From contig DATJAP010000039.1 of assembly GCA_035516155.1 (NCBI GenBank), positions 1-64,000 of the forward strand: 64,000 nucleotides of DNA, written 5' to 3'. Below are positions 52,705 to 61,277 of the stretch, in pieces; positions within the stretch are counted from its first letter, which is position 1, and the number at the start of each line of letters is the position of its first letter. The position numbers and the translations under genes are program-made. The DNA comes from JAJYKN01 sp035516155. GTDB lineage: Bacteria; Nitrospirota; UBA9217. Below the pieces are notes generated by a model. That model worked only from the letters and a program-made list of their open reading frames with translations. It had not been told where the DNA came from and made no database searches.

Positions 52705-54066
52705 ATGAACAAAGTGGCAATATCGGAAGAAAAAAACGAATACCCCGATGGCGTGCCTGAAGACGTAATGGAAGAACTCGCGGAAGAACTCGCCGAAGAG
52801 GAAGAGGAAGAAGAGCCTACGCCCATTGAGATTGCTGAAGTCGCAGCCGAGGAGATTGCCGGAGGCGCCGATCTGGTGGACACCTATCTCAAATCCGTGG
52901 GAAGGTTCCCTATGCTCAAAATCGAGGAAGAGCAGGAGTATGTCCGGATGCTTGAAGAAGGGAAAACCCTGCTCAAGAAGATTGCGCTGAGCTCTCCTCT
53001 CGCAATCCCGCGAGTGCTTGCCTTGGGAGCAAACATCAAGCAGGGGCTCGTGAAAGCACAGGATGTACTCAGGTTTCCCGGCGAATGGACCGACTCATAC
53101 GAAACAGAGTTCTTGCGCCTCTATAATCGGCTTAAACGCCAAGTCGCACGTCGAGACATGGAACGGGCGACCATAACGCTCAATGAAATGAGCCTTTCGT
53201 TCCGCGAAATCGAGAAGATGCTTAAGAAACTTGTGACTCTTGGCAAACAGGCAGAGCGCGGTCACAGTGCAGAACTCGAGAAGCTCGGCCTTGATGAACA
53301 GGCGCTGCTTGATATGATGAACCATATCGAGCAGGAGGAAATCAGGGTAAAACTGGCGAAAGACGAACTGATCAAGGCCAATCTTAGACTGGTCGTGTCG
53401 ATAGCCAAGAAATACGTGAACCGTGGACTCACACTTCTCGACCTGATTCAGGAGGGCAATATCGGCCTCATGAAGGCCGCGGACCGGTACGAATCGGGAA
53501 AGGGTACCAAGTTCAGCACTTATTCCACCTGGTGGATCAGACAGCGTATTACCCGCGCCATCCTCGATCAGGCACGCACGATTCGCCTGCCCGTTCATCT
53601 GATCGAAGAGAGCACCCGCATCAGCCGTATTTATACGAAGTTCATGCGGGAGAAAGGGCGGGAACCCTCACCCGAAGAGGTGGCCAGAATTATGGGGCTT
53701 TCGGTGGTGCGGGTGAATGAGATCCTGCGGGCTATTCAAGAGCCTGTGTCCCTGGAGACGCCGATTCTCTCGGAAGAGAAGGAACTGAAAGACGTTATCA
53801 TCGACGAAAAATCGGTTTCTCCTTTCAAGACCTTGGAAAACAGCGAGGCTGCCAACCGCATAGAGCAGGTCCTTTCCTCCTTGACCGAACGGGAGGAGAA
53901 AATTATCCGAATGCGGTTCGGCATCGGTGTAGGCAGCGAACACACGCTTGAAGAGGTTGGCAAGTACTTTAATCTTACCCGTGAGCGCATTCGTCAGATC
54001 GAAATCAAAGCGCTCAAGAAGCTGCGCCATCCTGCCCGCAGCAAATTGCTGCGTGAATACGTATAA
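52705..54066 (+). CDS. rpoD: RNA polymerase sigma factor, sigma-70 (RpoD-like)
   Basis: A 453-residue sigma factor. An acidic N-terminal stretch (EELAEELAEEEEEEEPTP) replaces a full region 1.1. Region 1.2 is VDTYLKSVGRFPMLKIEEEQEYVRML. A spacer of about 150 residues precedes region 2 (LIKANLRLVVSIAKKYVNRGLTLLDLIQEGNIGLMKA, then KFSTYSTWWIRQRITRAI). Region 3 is LPVHLIEESTRISRIY and region 4 is EREEKIIRMRFGIG...HTLEEVGKYFNLTRERIRQIEIKAL. Small departures such as FSTYSTWW and WIRQRITRA, and the short length, leave open an RpoS-like or second group-2 factor. ATG 52705 follows GGCGGAG. Confidence 0.9.
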   Translation: MNKVAISEEKNEYPDGVPEDVMEELAEELAEEEEEEEPTPIEIAEVAAEEIAGGADLVDTYLKSVGRFPMLKIEEEQEYVRMLEEGKTLLKKIALSSPLAIPRVLALGANIKQGLVKAQDVLRFPGEWTDSYETEFLRLYNRLKRQVARRDMERATITLNEMSLSFREIEKMLKKLVTLGKQAERGHSAELEKLGLDEQALLDMMNHIEQEEIRVKLAKDELIKANLRLVVSIAKKYVNRGLTLLDLIQEGNIGLMKAADRYESGKGTKFSTYSTWWIRQRITRAILDQARTIRLPVHLIEESTRISRIYTKFMREKGREPSPEEVARIMGLSVVRVNEILRAIQEPVSLETPILSEEKELKDVIIDEKSVSPFKTLENSEAANRIEQVLSSLTEREEKIIRMRFGIGVGSEHTLEEVGKYFNLTRERIRQIEIKALKKLRHPARSKLLREYV

Positions 54067-54343
54067 ATCGACATCACTTACTTCTCGTCAATCATCGGAT
54101 GCAAATAGAAATATCTCAGGAATGGGGGTGGGGGAAAAATATTCACCTTCAGGTAAGAGCGGTATGCTTTTATTGATGGTATGGACATTTGCGAGGGATT
54201 CTTAAAACATGACTCGGGGCGGTTTTAAAAGATCTTCGAGTCGCCTTTCGGCGGACTTCAGACGAACAGAAACGAGGTTGCAGGAAGAGTGCATTTTGTC
54301 GTGGGATTGACAAAACATTCGACTGATTTATTTCTGCGGATGA

Positions 54344-54790
54344 TTAATCGTTCTTAGACGGGATGAACTCGATATCAGCAACGATACGCGAGACCTCGTC
54401 GAGCGAAGGTATATCGTACTCGGGGCTGCAGATATAGGCCGCCATGAGAGCACGGGTCTTGTCGACGAGAAACCAGATACGCCAATGGGTGGGTTCCTGC
54501 TCAGACTTGAATGTATAATCAAGGCTGGCTATGCTCAACTCTCCTCGGTCCTCAACCTTTACGGCTTCACGGGGAAAGGGAACGTCCCGTTCCTCCAAAG
54601 TATCCTCGAGGAAAACTTTTGCCGCTTCTGCGGACGGAAGTTTTGTTTCATTGCGCTCGATGAAAGAAAGCTGCACCATACCGGGCCAGCCATCCTTCTC
54701 AAGCATGATACATCCCATCTCTTCCCGTTCATTCCAGTTGTCCGGCAAGAACAGGTTTATCCATCGTTCATAAGTTATTTTTTTTCCCAT
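54344..54790 (-). CDS. Hypothetical protein, 148 aa
   Basis: A 148-residue soluble protein of even composition that I cannot assign with confidence. The opening ERWINLFLPDNWNEREEMG and the strand pattern (MVQLSFIERNE, ELSIASLDYTFKSEQEPTHWRIWFLVDKTRALMAAYIC) look like a single alpha+beta domain. The last residues (DEVSRIVADIEFIPS) resemble the end of domains that fit measured stress/growth proteins of unknown function. It is read toward the sigma-factor gene and has no close operon partner. Confidence 0.65.
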   Translation of the reverse strand: MGKKITYERWINLFLPDNWNEREEMGCIMLEKDGWPGMVQLSFIERNETKLPSAEAAKVFLEDTLEERDVPFPREAVKVEDRGELSIASLDYTFKSEQEPTHWRIWFLVDKTRALMAAYICSPEYDIPSLDEVSRIVADIEFIPSKND

Positions 54791-54857
54791 GGCACTATTC
54801 TATAGGAGCTGCCATGGTCAGTCAAATGAGTTTCGCAAATAGGGAGTAAAAAACTGT

Positions 54858-55385
54858 TTATATGTAGTTCAATTTTTTTAGTGCTGCAAGAATCGTGTTG
54901 GCACTTCTAATCGGGGTGTCCTGTCCGTCCAGGGTGATTTCCGCATACAGAGGCGGTTCATAGGGGGATTGTAGGCCGGGGACGGTCTGCGTTTCGCCTG
55001 CCGCGGCCCGGTGATATATCCCCTTGGGATCACGCCTTACGCAGACTTCGAGAGAACAGCGTACGTATGCTTCTGCAAATTTACTAATGCGTGACCGGGC
55101 ATGGTCTCGGTAATGTCGCTTGTTTGCCGTGGCATCGAAAACCACGGATATCCCGTTACGTGTTATCATCTCCCCGATCGACACAAGCGTACGGTAGAAT
55201 CGGTCGCGTTCCTCGGGGCCATAAGTCGCCTCGGGGGTCAGGATGGCGCGCATTTCATCGGATTCGAGCACGACCACGGCGATGCCAAGCTCCCTCAGCT
55301 TTTTTACGAGCTCTTTTGTTATGGAACTCTTGCCTGAGGCCGGGATCCCGGTTAACCAGACCGCGAAACCCTGCTGAATATTCAT
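54858..55385 (-). CDS. Adenylylsulfate-kinase-like P-loop kinase
   Basis: A 175-residue kinase with Walker A GIPASGKS near residue 13 and a CysC-like C-terminus (VPGLQSPYEPPLYAEITLDG, matching the APS-kinase SPYEPP motif). However, the usual APS-kinase DGDN and FISP motifs are replaced by ESDEMR and FDATANKRHYRDHAR. The substrate may therefore not be APS, and no other sulfate-activation gene lies in the window. It overlaps the APH-fold kinase gene by four bases. Confidence 0.75.
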   Translation of the reverse strand: MNIQQGFAVWLTGIPASGKSSITKELVKKLRELGIAVVVLESDEMRAILTPEATYGPEERDRFYRTLVSIGEMITRNGISVVFDATANKRHYRDHARSRISKFAEAYVRCSLEVCVRRDPKGIYHRAAAGETQTVPGLQSPYEPPLYAEITLDGQDTPIRSANTILAALKKLNYI

Positions 55386-56467
55386 GTAAGGTACCTGTTC
55401 ACGTCCGCTGGATCGAACTTCTCCGCTGCCAAAATATTTTGTATGAAATTAAAAACAGATTTCCTAACACTTGGAGGCAGGTGAGGATACCAGACCGGGC
55501 TGCCGATGACCAGTCCGCGCCAGGCAAAAAACGGAGCGGCTACGTCAAGCATTTCCCGGTCGTTCGTCTTTCCGAGATAGTTGTCCCAGAACAGGAAAAA
55601 CATTTTTTCAAACGCGCCTTCGAGCTTTCCAGACTCCAGGAGCGATGAGAAGAGGTAATTGATGCTGAGGCAGGTTGTATCGTCAGCCGGCTCTCCCCAT
55701 TCGCCCCGCGATCGATCTAACAACGTAAAGTCGGTCCCCTCCCGGAAAAGGATGTTCCATGGGTGAAAGTCGCCGTGTACTTGGCAAAGTCGGTGGACGC
55801 AGCTTTTAACGCGCCAGCGCCACTCGCCACACTGCTGCTCGATTTTCCGGAGGAGCGTTGTGTCAATGAATTCGAACGATTCGGGATAGTTGTCGATGAT
55901 CCCCATGATGCACTCGCCGTGGCCGAGCAAATCGCGAAGCCTCCGTTTGTAGAGTCCAGGGGCGTCTAATTTCCGCGCGTGGATTCCAACGAGAAAATCG
56001 GAAAGCGTCTGGACACGGTTCAAATCATCGTCCGTTGCCACGCCTGTTTTCCTGATGCGGTCAAGGTCCTTAAAATATCCCTTCCCGGAAACGAATTCGC
56101 TAAGCAGGAAGAACTCCTCCGCCTTTCCCGTCGAAACGATGGCGCCCGATTCGAGAAATGCCCCGCTGTCAAGAGAACGAACATGACGGGGAAGGTTGTT
56201 GAAAGCGGAATGTTCCCACAAGATTACCTGGGCACGGTCCGAAAAATGATCGTGCCCGTAAGTTGAAGGCTCCATGGTTTCGAGCACGACTTTTTTTCGC
56301 TGATTGTTGACTTCAAACTCGATGAACAGCGGCGCGCCGTAGCCGAATGCCTTGAGATCCTCGCTGGATTCTTGCTTCCCTTCCGTTGTCATGGAGAGAA
56401 TGCGAACCGGACCGGCATAGAATGCCTTGAGATAGCTCGCTACCGCCTGGGTGGTTATGATTGGCAT
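55382..56467 (-). CDS. Aminoglycoside-phosphotransferase-fold (APH) kinase, unknown substrate
   Basis: A 361-residue protein kinase-like enzyme. The catalytic loop VHGDFHPWNILFREG (Brenner-type H-G-D-x2-x2-N) and the metal-binding segment LLDRSRGEWGEPADDTT are visible, with D replaced by the LLDRSRG arrangement. N-terminal strands fit the ATP-binding lobe. Members of the related COG2187 family are often fused to a second small P-loop kinase; here an overlapping CysC-like kinase takes that place, suggesting a shared small-molecule or lipid/sugar pathway. It is not evidence for antibiotic resistance. Confidence 0.75.
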   Translation of the reverse strand: MPIITTQAVASYLKAFYAGPVRILSMTTEGKQESSEDLKAFGYGAPLFIEFEVNNQRKKVVLETMEPSTYGHDHFSDRAQVILWEHSAFNNLPRHVRSLDSGAFLESGAIVSTGKAEEFFLLSEFVSGKGYFKDLDRIRKTGVATDDDLNRVQTLSDFLVGIHARKLDAPGLYKRRLRDLLGHGECIMGIIDNYPESFEFIDTTLLRKIEQQCGEWRWRVKSCVHRLCQVHGDFHPWNILFREGTDFTLLDRSRGEWGEPADDTTCLSINYLFSSLLESGKLEGAFEKMFFLFWDNYLGKTNDREMLDVAAPFFAWRGLVIGSPVWYPHLPPSVRKSVFNFIQNILAAEKFDPADVNRYLT

Positions 56468-56647
56468 GCAAACCTCTTTGCTGGAGCAGGGCAGCTCCGC
56501 GATTTTCTGTTCAGATGCGGGCCGGCCTTCGGGCCGGGGAGCATGTCAATAGTGTATCATGCTTTAAGAAACAACGGGACTTTTTTTCGGCTTCGGGAGT
56601 CAGGGGAGGGAGGCAGTCTGGGAAAAGGAGATTTGTGAAAGGAGTGA

Positions 56648-57646
56648 TTAGTTTTCCGCCCCGACCCTTTTTAAGGGGTAACCGTTTATGGGGAGCGGTT
56701 CTCCGGGGTTGAAGATATCATTGCCGTAACGGATGAGGAACGTGCGGCCGGGGACCTGTTTACTGTAGGTAATAATAAGGCGTCCGATGGTATGTTTAAT
56801 GTCCTGGGTAGGGGTGCCGCTCAACAGGGCGACGGGGCCTGGAAATCCCTGGGGGATGAACAGATGGTACCCGCGAGGCGCCAGATCGATGAGCATACTG
56901 TTCTCCTTGTTGTCGCGGCCGAGGACGATTTTGTTACCTCCATCAAATCGGAAGTGACGTCCGATGGTGAGCAGCCTTACATCATCGGGAGCAACATCCT
57001 TTTTTTCGGAAAAAAGGTCACGCAACTTTTCAGAGAAGTTTTTGTCCGTCAGCAGGCAGCCGCCCGCGGGCGTGGAATATCCGCGGATGCCGTACCGTTC
57101 AGCGAGGTGCATTTGCACAGTACGCGATCGGCCGCTGATGCCCAGCAGCGTTTCACGCCGAATGAGACCGTCTTGTTCGGCTTTGGTCGGCGTCAGAAGG
57201 GTTGCCGACAGCGGACGAACGATCATGCCGCGCATATCCGCGTCCCGCTCGATGACATGGAACGTGTCGCGTCGCTGCGACATGGGCCGTTGCCCCAGGA
57301 CCTCGCCAGTGACCACGAAGGGAGAATACACCTCCTCCATTACTGCCTTGGCTCGCCTGAGCATGAAAATTTTGCAGTCAATGCAGGGGTTTATGTTCTT
57401 TCCGTAGCCGTGAACAGGTTTCCGGACCACGTCGATATAGTCCTGCCCCATATCGATGACGCGGAGGTCGATGCCGATGGCTTTTGATACGCGGGCGGCG
57501 TGGGTTTCCTTCTCATTTCCATAACTCTTGGAAAAAGCTGACGTGAAGTAGAGCCCGATCACGTCGAAACCCTGCTCCATGATGATCTTCGCCGCCAGAA
57601 CGCTGTCAAGGCCGCCCGATATCAGAGCGACTGCTTTTCTGCTCAC
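56648..57646 (-). CDS. MnmA/ThiI-like ATP pyrophosphatase (tRNA thiolation-type)
   Basis: A 332-residue protein. The PP-loop motif ALISGGLDSVLAA is at the N-terminus, followed by INPCIDCKIFMLRRA (a cysteine pair as in tRNA-thiolating enzymes), FVVTGEVLGQRPMSQRR and GYSTPAGGCLLTD. The C-terminal part (GNKIVLGRDNKENSMLIDLAPRGYHLFIPQGFPGP) resembles the NFACT-R/DUF814 domain. This fits a family annotated as tRNA 2-thiouridine-synthesising-like, but it differs from MnmA proper. I start at GTG 57646 (GTG 57649 also possible) behind AAGGGGGG; the open frame upstream to 58015 lacks protein-like sequence. Confidence 0.8.
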   Translation of the reverse strand: MSRKAVALISGGLDSVLAAKIIMEQGFDVIGLYFTSAFSKSYGNEKETHAARVSKAIGIDLRVIDMGQDYIDVVRKPVHGYGKNINPCIDCKIFMLRRAKAVMEEVYSPFVVTGEVLGQRPMSQRRDTFHVIERDADMRGMIVRPLSATLLTPTKAEQDGLIRRETLLGISGRSRTVQMHLAERYGIRGYSTPAGGCLLTDKNFSEKLRDLFSEKKDVAPDDVRLLTIGRHFRFDGGNKIVLGRDNKENSMLIDLAPRGYHLFIPQGFPGPVALLSGTPTQDIKHTIGRLIITYSKQVPGRTFLIRYGNDIFNPGEPLPINGYPLKRVGAEN

Positions 57647-57814
57647 CACAGGTTCCCCCCTTGCCGAAATTGTCGCAATATTATAAATCTCCGACCATCG
57701 GTTTGGCAATAGAGAAGAGCATATTCGGAAATTTTTTAACCGTGTGGTAAAAAAACAGGGATCCTCAGCAACGTGTATAATTGTTACAAAGAGACAAGAA
57801 GAGGAGGAGCAATT

Positions 57815-58348
57815 ATGGCTAAATGGACGATTGATCAGGACCATTCTTGTGCGGCCTTTGCAATCAGACACATGGCTCTCGCTTATGTACGTGGCCAGTT
57901 CTCGAATATCAAGGGGACCATCAATTTTGATCCTGTCGACAAGTCGCGAGCAACGGTTGATGTTGAGATAGATGTTGCCGGCGTAAATACAGGAATCAAG
58001 AAACGCGATGAACACCTTCTGACGGCCGATTTTTTCGACCAGAAGAAGTACCCGATCATTGAATTTAAGAGCTCGTCAATAGATTTTCTCCCGGACAATC
58101 ACTGCCGCATAAGCGGCAACCTGACGATCCACGGCACAACGCTGCCTGTTACGTTTGAGGGTGAATATGCGGGGCCACGAAGGAATCCCTATGGAGATGA
58201 AATTACCGTCGGATTTTCCGGCACGACCACGGTCAATCGTGAGGATTTTGGAATTCTGTGGGGGAGCGAGCCCATGGAGGGAGGAGGACTGGTTGCGGGA
58301 AAAGAAGTCCGGATTTTTCTCGACGTAGAGGCTGACTTATCCGAGTAG
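57815..58348 (+). CDS. YceI-family protein
   Basis: A 177-residue lipocalin-like protein. WTIDQDHSCAAFAIRHMALAYVRGQFSNIKGTI and KKYPIIEFKSSSID are typical of YceI, a family binding isoprenoid/amphiphilic ligands. There is no signal peptide, so this version is cytoplasmic, unlike the periplasmic E. coli protein. ATG 57815 follows GAGGAGGAG. It is divergent from the MnmA-like gene. Confidence 0.9.
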   Translation: MAKWTIDQDHSCAAFAIRHMALAYVRGQFSNIKGTINFDPVDKSRATVDVEIDVAGVNTGIKKRDEHLLTADFFDQKKYPIIEFKSSSIDFLPDNHCRISGNLTIHGTTLPVTFEGEYAGPRRNPYGDEITVGFSGTTTVNREDFGILWGSEPMEGGGLVAGKEVRIFLDVEADLSE

Positions 58349-58568
58349 TGATGTTTCTTGACTGCCGCCTTTGGCTTCGTTATATAGCCAGAGAGTCGCC
58401 ATGAACTCCTTCCCGGCGATTCATTGGCAGTTTTCTGGCGGAAGCAGATCACGTGTCGATTAAAAAAGAGATTGGGAATTACAATGTCCTGGTCGAGCTG
58501 CAAAAGCTGCATGTGGGGTGCTATACTTTGAATAAAAGAAATCAATATCGCAATCTCAGGAGGATCCC

Positions 58569-59108
58569 ATGAGGTATGCAAAGAACATCTTTGTTGTATT
58601 TACTATCGCATTAATCCTGCCGTTCGTATTGAAAGCGTACAGTCAGGAGGCAAAGCAGGAAAGCAAGATGGATGACACGGGTGCGGTGGTCCAGGAAACA
58701 AAACCGGCGCCGGCTGCTGAAGGGAAAACCGAGGCAAAGGAAGCAGGGCACGATCAATCAATGGGGTCGGAAAAACGTTTTGTCGCAGCCATTGGAGCCG
58801 ATGGTGTCCAGCATGTTGAAGTCATTGGTGGTGATTACTATTTTGATCCCAATTACATTGTCATAAAAGTGAGTGTACCGGTGGAGCTCAAAGTCAAAAA
58901 AGCGCCGGGGTACATCCCCCATGATATCCTCGTGAAAGCCCCGGAGGCAGGGATTGATTTTAAAACAGACATGGGGAAGGACTGGAAGACGATCACGTTC
59001 ACCCCTACGAAGGTAGGGAAATATGAGATGATGTGCGACAAAAAGCTGTTATGGTTCAAGAGCCATAAGGACCGGGGTATGGATGGTTTTATCGAGGTGG
59101 TACCGTAG
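58569..59108 (+). CDS. Exported cupredoxin-like copper protein
   Basis: A 179-residue protein: signal sequence (NIFVVFTIALILPFVLKAYS), a 50-residue Glu/Lys/Ala-rich linker, then a cupredoxin domain (FDPNYIVIKVSVPVELKVKK). Probable copper ligands are the histidine of YIPHDIL and the late C-H-M set CDKKLLWFKSHKDRGM. The spacing between the cysteine and the second histidine (9 residues) is longer than in plastocyanin or azurin. It likely acts as a periplasmic electron carrier or copper-handling protein. The SD is AGGAGG. Confidence 0.8.
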   Translation: MRYAKNIFVVFTIALILPFVLKAYSQEAKQESKMDDTGAVVQETKPAPAAEGKTEAKEAGHDQSMGSEKRFVAAIGADGVQHVEVIGGDYYFDPNYIVIKVSVPVELKVKKAPGYIPHDILVKAPEAGIDFKTDMGKDWKTITFTPTKVGKYEMMCDKKLLWFKSHKDRGMDGFIEVVP

Positions 59109-59265
59109 TTTCGCGGCCCAAATGGGAGCGGACAGAAAGATCAGAAGCCTTTTCCGGTTCCTGCTTATCCGGGTTTTTTTACCTGCACCGGATAAATGAT
59201 TAGTTTTTCGATAATGGTGATCCGATGGTTGCTCATTGCATTTTCCTAAGGCACAGACATAATAA

Positions 59266-59294
59266 TTGACTTCCCCAGTGCACCTTGATATTAT
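59266..59294 (+). promoter_or_regulatory. Promoter of the pilM operon, predicting a leaderless mRNA
   Basis: TTGACT at 59266-59271 and TATTAT at 59289-59294 separated by 17 bp. The pilM ATG starts at 59301, where transcription would be expected to begin, and no SD precedes it. Confidence 0.55.
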
Positions 59295-59300
59295 TATGCG

Positions 59301-60251
59301 ATGTTTCGATTTGTCGCTAGAAAACCGGCCTTGGGCATAGAAATAAGTGATTCCGCAGTACGTTTGGCAGCCCTTTCTAGACGGGGAGCAGACCTCTCCC
59401 TAGAGTATATGAAGACGGCTGACCTGCCCTCCGGGATGGTATCTGCGGGCTATGCGACGCTGAACATTCTCGATGCCAGTGGCCTGGTCCGGTCGCTGCG
59501 CTCATGTTTGCCCGTTTCCTCGCGGCCTTTTCGACGATCCGCGCTCAGCCTTCCAGACAGCGTATTCCGCGTGCAGGTGCTCGATTTCGATGAGCTTCCG
59601 TCAAAACATGAGGAACGTGATCGGCTTATCCGCTGGCGCATCGAAAAAACCGCTGCATTTGATCTGGCGGAAACAGTTCTCCGCTACCAGGAGTTGCCGA
59701 GAAAAGGAAGGGGATTTACTGTGTTGGTCTGTGTGGCGAAGCAGGCCGTCATTGCTCAATATGAAACTGTGCTTCAGGAGGCTGGGCTCGAACCCTGGAG
59801 CATTGGCATATCCTCTTTTCACATCCTGAACTTCTATTCTCCCCTGATGACGAAAAAATCAACTGTTTTCGCTCTTACTCATCTTACGGAAGAGTCCTTC
59901 ACGACCATCATAGCGGATGGAGGGGGAACCCGGTATTACCGGTATAAAGAACTGAAGCGGGGAAGTCCGGCGGAAATCAGGACTCGCCTCATGCGCGAGA
60001 TCGATGATTCGCTCCACTTCTATACCCACTACACCCACCAGGACCGCACGCAGACCTGTGAAGTGCAGCAACTCTATCTGGCCGGCGAATCAAGGCTGCC
60101 TTTTGAGCTCGCCGAGGGACTAAGTGCGGCATCATCGTTGACCGTTGAAGTACTGTCCCCCGACGACATCATCCACCCGAGTGGCCGCGATGGGGCTGCA
60201 TGTTGCCCAGCGGTCATTGCGGCGGCGCTAGGCGCCGTGAGCGCATTATGA
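59301..60251 (+). CDS. pilM: PilM-like pilus/secretion assembly ATPase-fold protein
   Basis: A 316-residue cytoplasmic actin-like protein. LGIEISDSAVRLAALSRRG at the N-terminus, a middle part with EKTAAFDLAETVLRYQEL and LVCVAKQAVIAQYETVLQEAGLEPWSIGISSF, and ATP-site-like strands near the C-terminus fit PilM/GspL-type assembly proteins, which bind the N-terminus of PilN. The stop overlaps pilN by 4 bases (ATGA). It is first in a five-gene envelope operon. Confidence 0.85.
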   Translation: MFRFVARKPALGIEISDSAVRLAALSRRGADLSLEYMKTADLPSGMVSAGYATLNILDASGLVRSLRSCLPVSSRPFRRSALSLPDSVFRVQVLDFDELPSKHEERDRLIRWRIEKTAAFDLAETVLRYQELPRKGRGFTVLVCVAKQAVIAQYETVLQEAGLEPWSIGISSFHILNFYSPLMTKKSTVFALTHLTEESFTTIIADGGGTRYYRYKELKRGSPAEIRTRLMREIDDSLHFYTHYTHQDRTQTCEVQQLYLAGESRLPFELAEGLSAASSLTVEVLSPDDIIHPSGRDGAACCPAVIAAALGAVSAL

Positions 60252-60793
60252 TAACCATCAATTTCGCAAGCAGAAATTATCGCGCTGTTATGACCATTGT
60301 GCGGGTGCTGTTCGGAGCGGCCGTAATCCTTGCTCTCGTAGCGGTGGCAATGGTCTGGGAATCGGCATCGCTGCGCAGGGACTTGTCCGAGATGAAACAG
60401 AAACTTGCGGCTGCAGAGGCACAGGATAAACAGGTAAAATTCACGCTGCTCGAACGGGAACAGCTCATGAAGGACCTCAATGCGATGTCTGGCCTAGTCG
60501 AAGCGCGAAAGTTTTCATGGACGCTTTTTTTCACGAGTCTTGAGGCAGCCGTACCTACTGGCGTGGCGCTTAAGAATGTAACGCTTAGTCCGAAGGATCG
60601 AACGCTCAGCATCGAGGGGATGGCGCAGTCGCCGGAGGCGCTTCGCGATCTGATGGTCGGACTGGAGAAATCGACTTCCTTCACCAAACCGTTATTGAAA
60701 CATCAGTCATTAGAAAAGGGGACCCTCTCATTCAATGTGGTCGCGGTCTATCACGAATATAAGAATGCCGGTATGGCTCAAGTGGGAAGATAG
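60248..60793 (+). CDS. pilN: PilN-like inner-membrane assembly protein
   Basis: A 181-residue bitopic protein. ITINFASRNYR at the N-terminus is the PilM-binding segment of PilN, followed by one transmembrane helix (VRVLFGAAVILALVAVAMVW) and a coiled-coil (LRRDLSEMKQKLAAAEAQDK), then a ferredoxin-like periplasmic domain (GVALKNVTLSPKDRTLSIEGMAQSPEALRDLMV). The start at ATG 60248 is coupled to pilM. Confidence 0.85.
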   Translation: MITINFASRNYRAVMTIVRVLFGAAVILALVAVAMVWESASLRRDLSEMKQKLAAAEAQDKQVKFTLLEREQLMKDLNAMSGLVEARKFSWTLFFTSLEAAVPTGVALKNVTLSPKDRTLSIEGMAQSPEALRDLMVGLEKSTSFTKPLLKHQSLEKGTLSFNVVAVYHEYKNAGMAQVGR

Positions 60794-61277
60794 AAGACTG
60801 AGAGCGGTTCTACTGTCTTTTGTGGTGCTCCTGGTCCTGGATCTTATCCTGTACAACACGCTTATTGCTCCCTTCGCAACACAGTTTTCTGCCGGGGAAG
60901 CTCGGTACCGCATGCTGAGGAAAAGACATGCCGAAGCGGTCCTGTTCAACACACAAAAAAATGCCTTCAGCGGGTTCATCGCCGGCATGCCTGCTCAGAA
61001 GGATATGCCACTTCTCGTGAAGAGTCTCATGCAGACGGCGCGCCAGCTGAACCTGTCTGTGTCGTCGGTAAAATATGACATCCCGCAGACGAGCGGCGAA
61101 TTTACGATGCTATCCTTCTCTTTCCCGGCTGAAGGACAGTACAACAATATCAAGCGATTCATCTACGATGTGGAAACTTCGGATCGGCTTGTTGGCATCC
61201 AGGAATTGAAAATGGACTCGGATAAAGGCCCGGTGAAGATGGAAATGAAACTCCTCACCTATATCAAGGGACAGTGA
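60765..61277 (+). CDS. pilO: PilO-like inner-membrane assembly protein
   Basis: A 170-residue bitopic protein: transmembrane helix (AVLLSFVVLLVLDLILYNTLI), helical linker, then a PilO-type domain (MQTARQLNLSVSSVKYD, EFTMLSFSFPAEGQYNNIKRFIYDVETSD). It partners PilN. The start ATG 60765 overlaps the pilN end by about 29 bp; an upstream ATG at 60735 is also in frame. Its stop overlaps the next GTG. Confidence 0.82.
   Translation: MPVWLKWEDRRLRAVLLSFVVLLVLDLILYNTLIAPFATQFSAGEARYRMLRKRHAEAVLFNTQKNAFSGFIAGMPAQKDMPLLVKSLMQTARQLNLSVSSVKYDIPQTSGEFTMLSFSFPAEGQYNNIKRFIYDVETSDRLVGIQELKMDSDKGPVKMEMKLLTYIKGQ

Noticed and set aside
55382..56467. Aminoglycoside-resistance gene
   Set aside because: The APH fold is shared by many metabolic kinases. 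The gene is chromosomal, coupled to a CysC-like kinase, and has no resistance-gene or mobile context.
57647..58015. N-terminal extension of the MnmA-like frame to 58015
   Set aside because: The additional 123 residues are not protein-like, overlap the YceI gene, and a strong SD precedes the GTG pair at 57646/57649.
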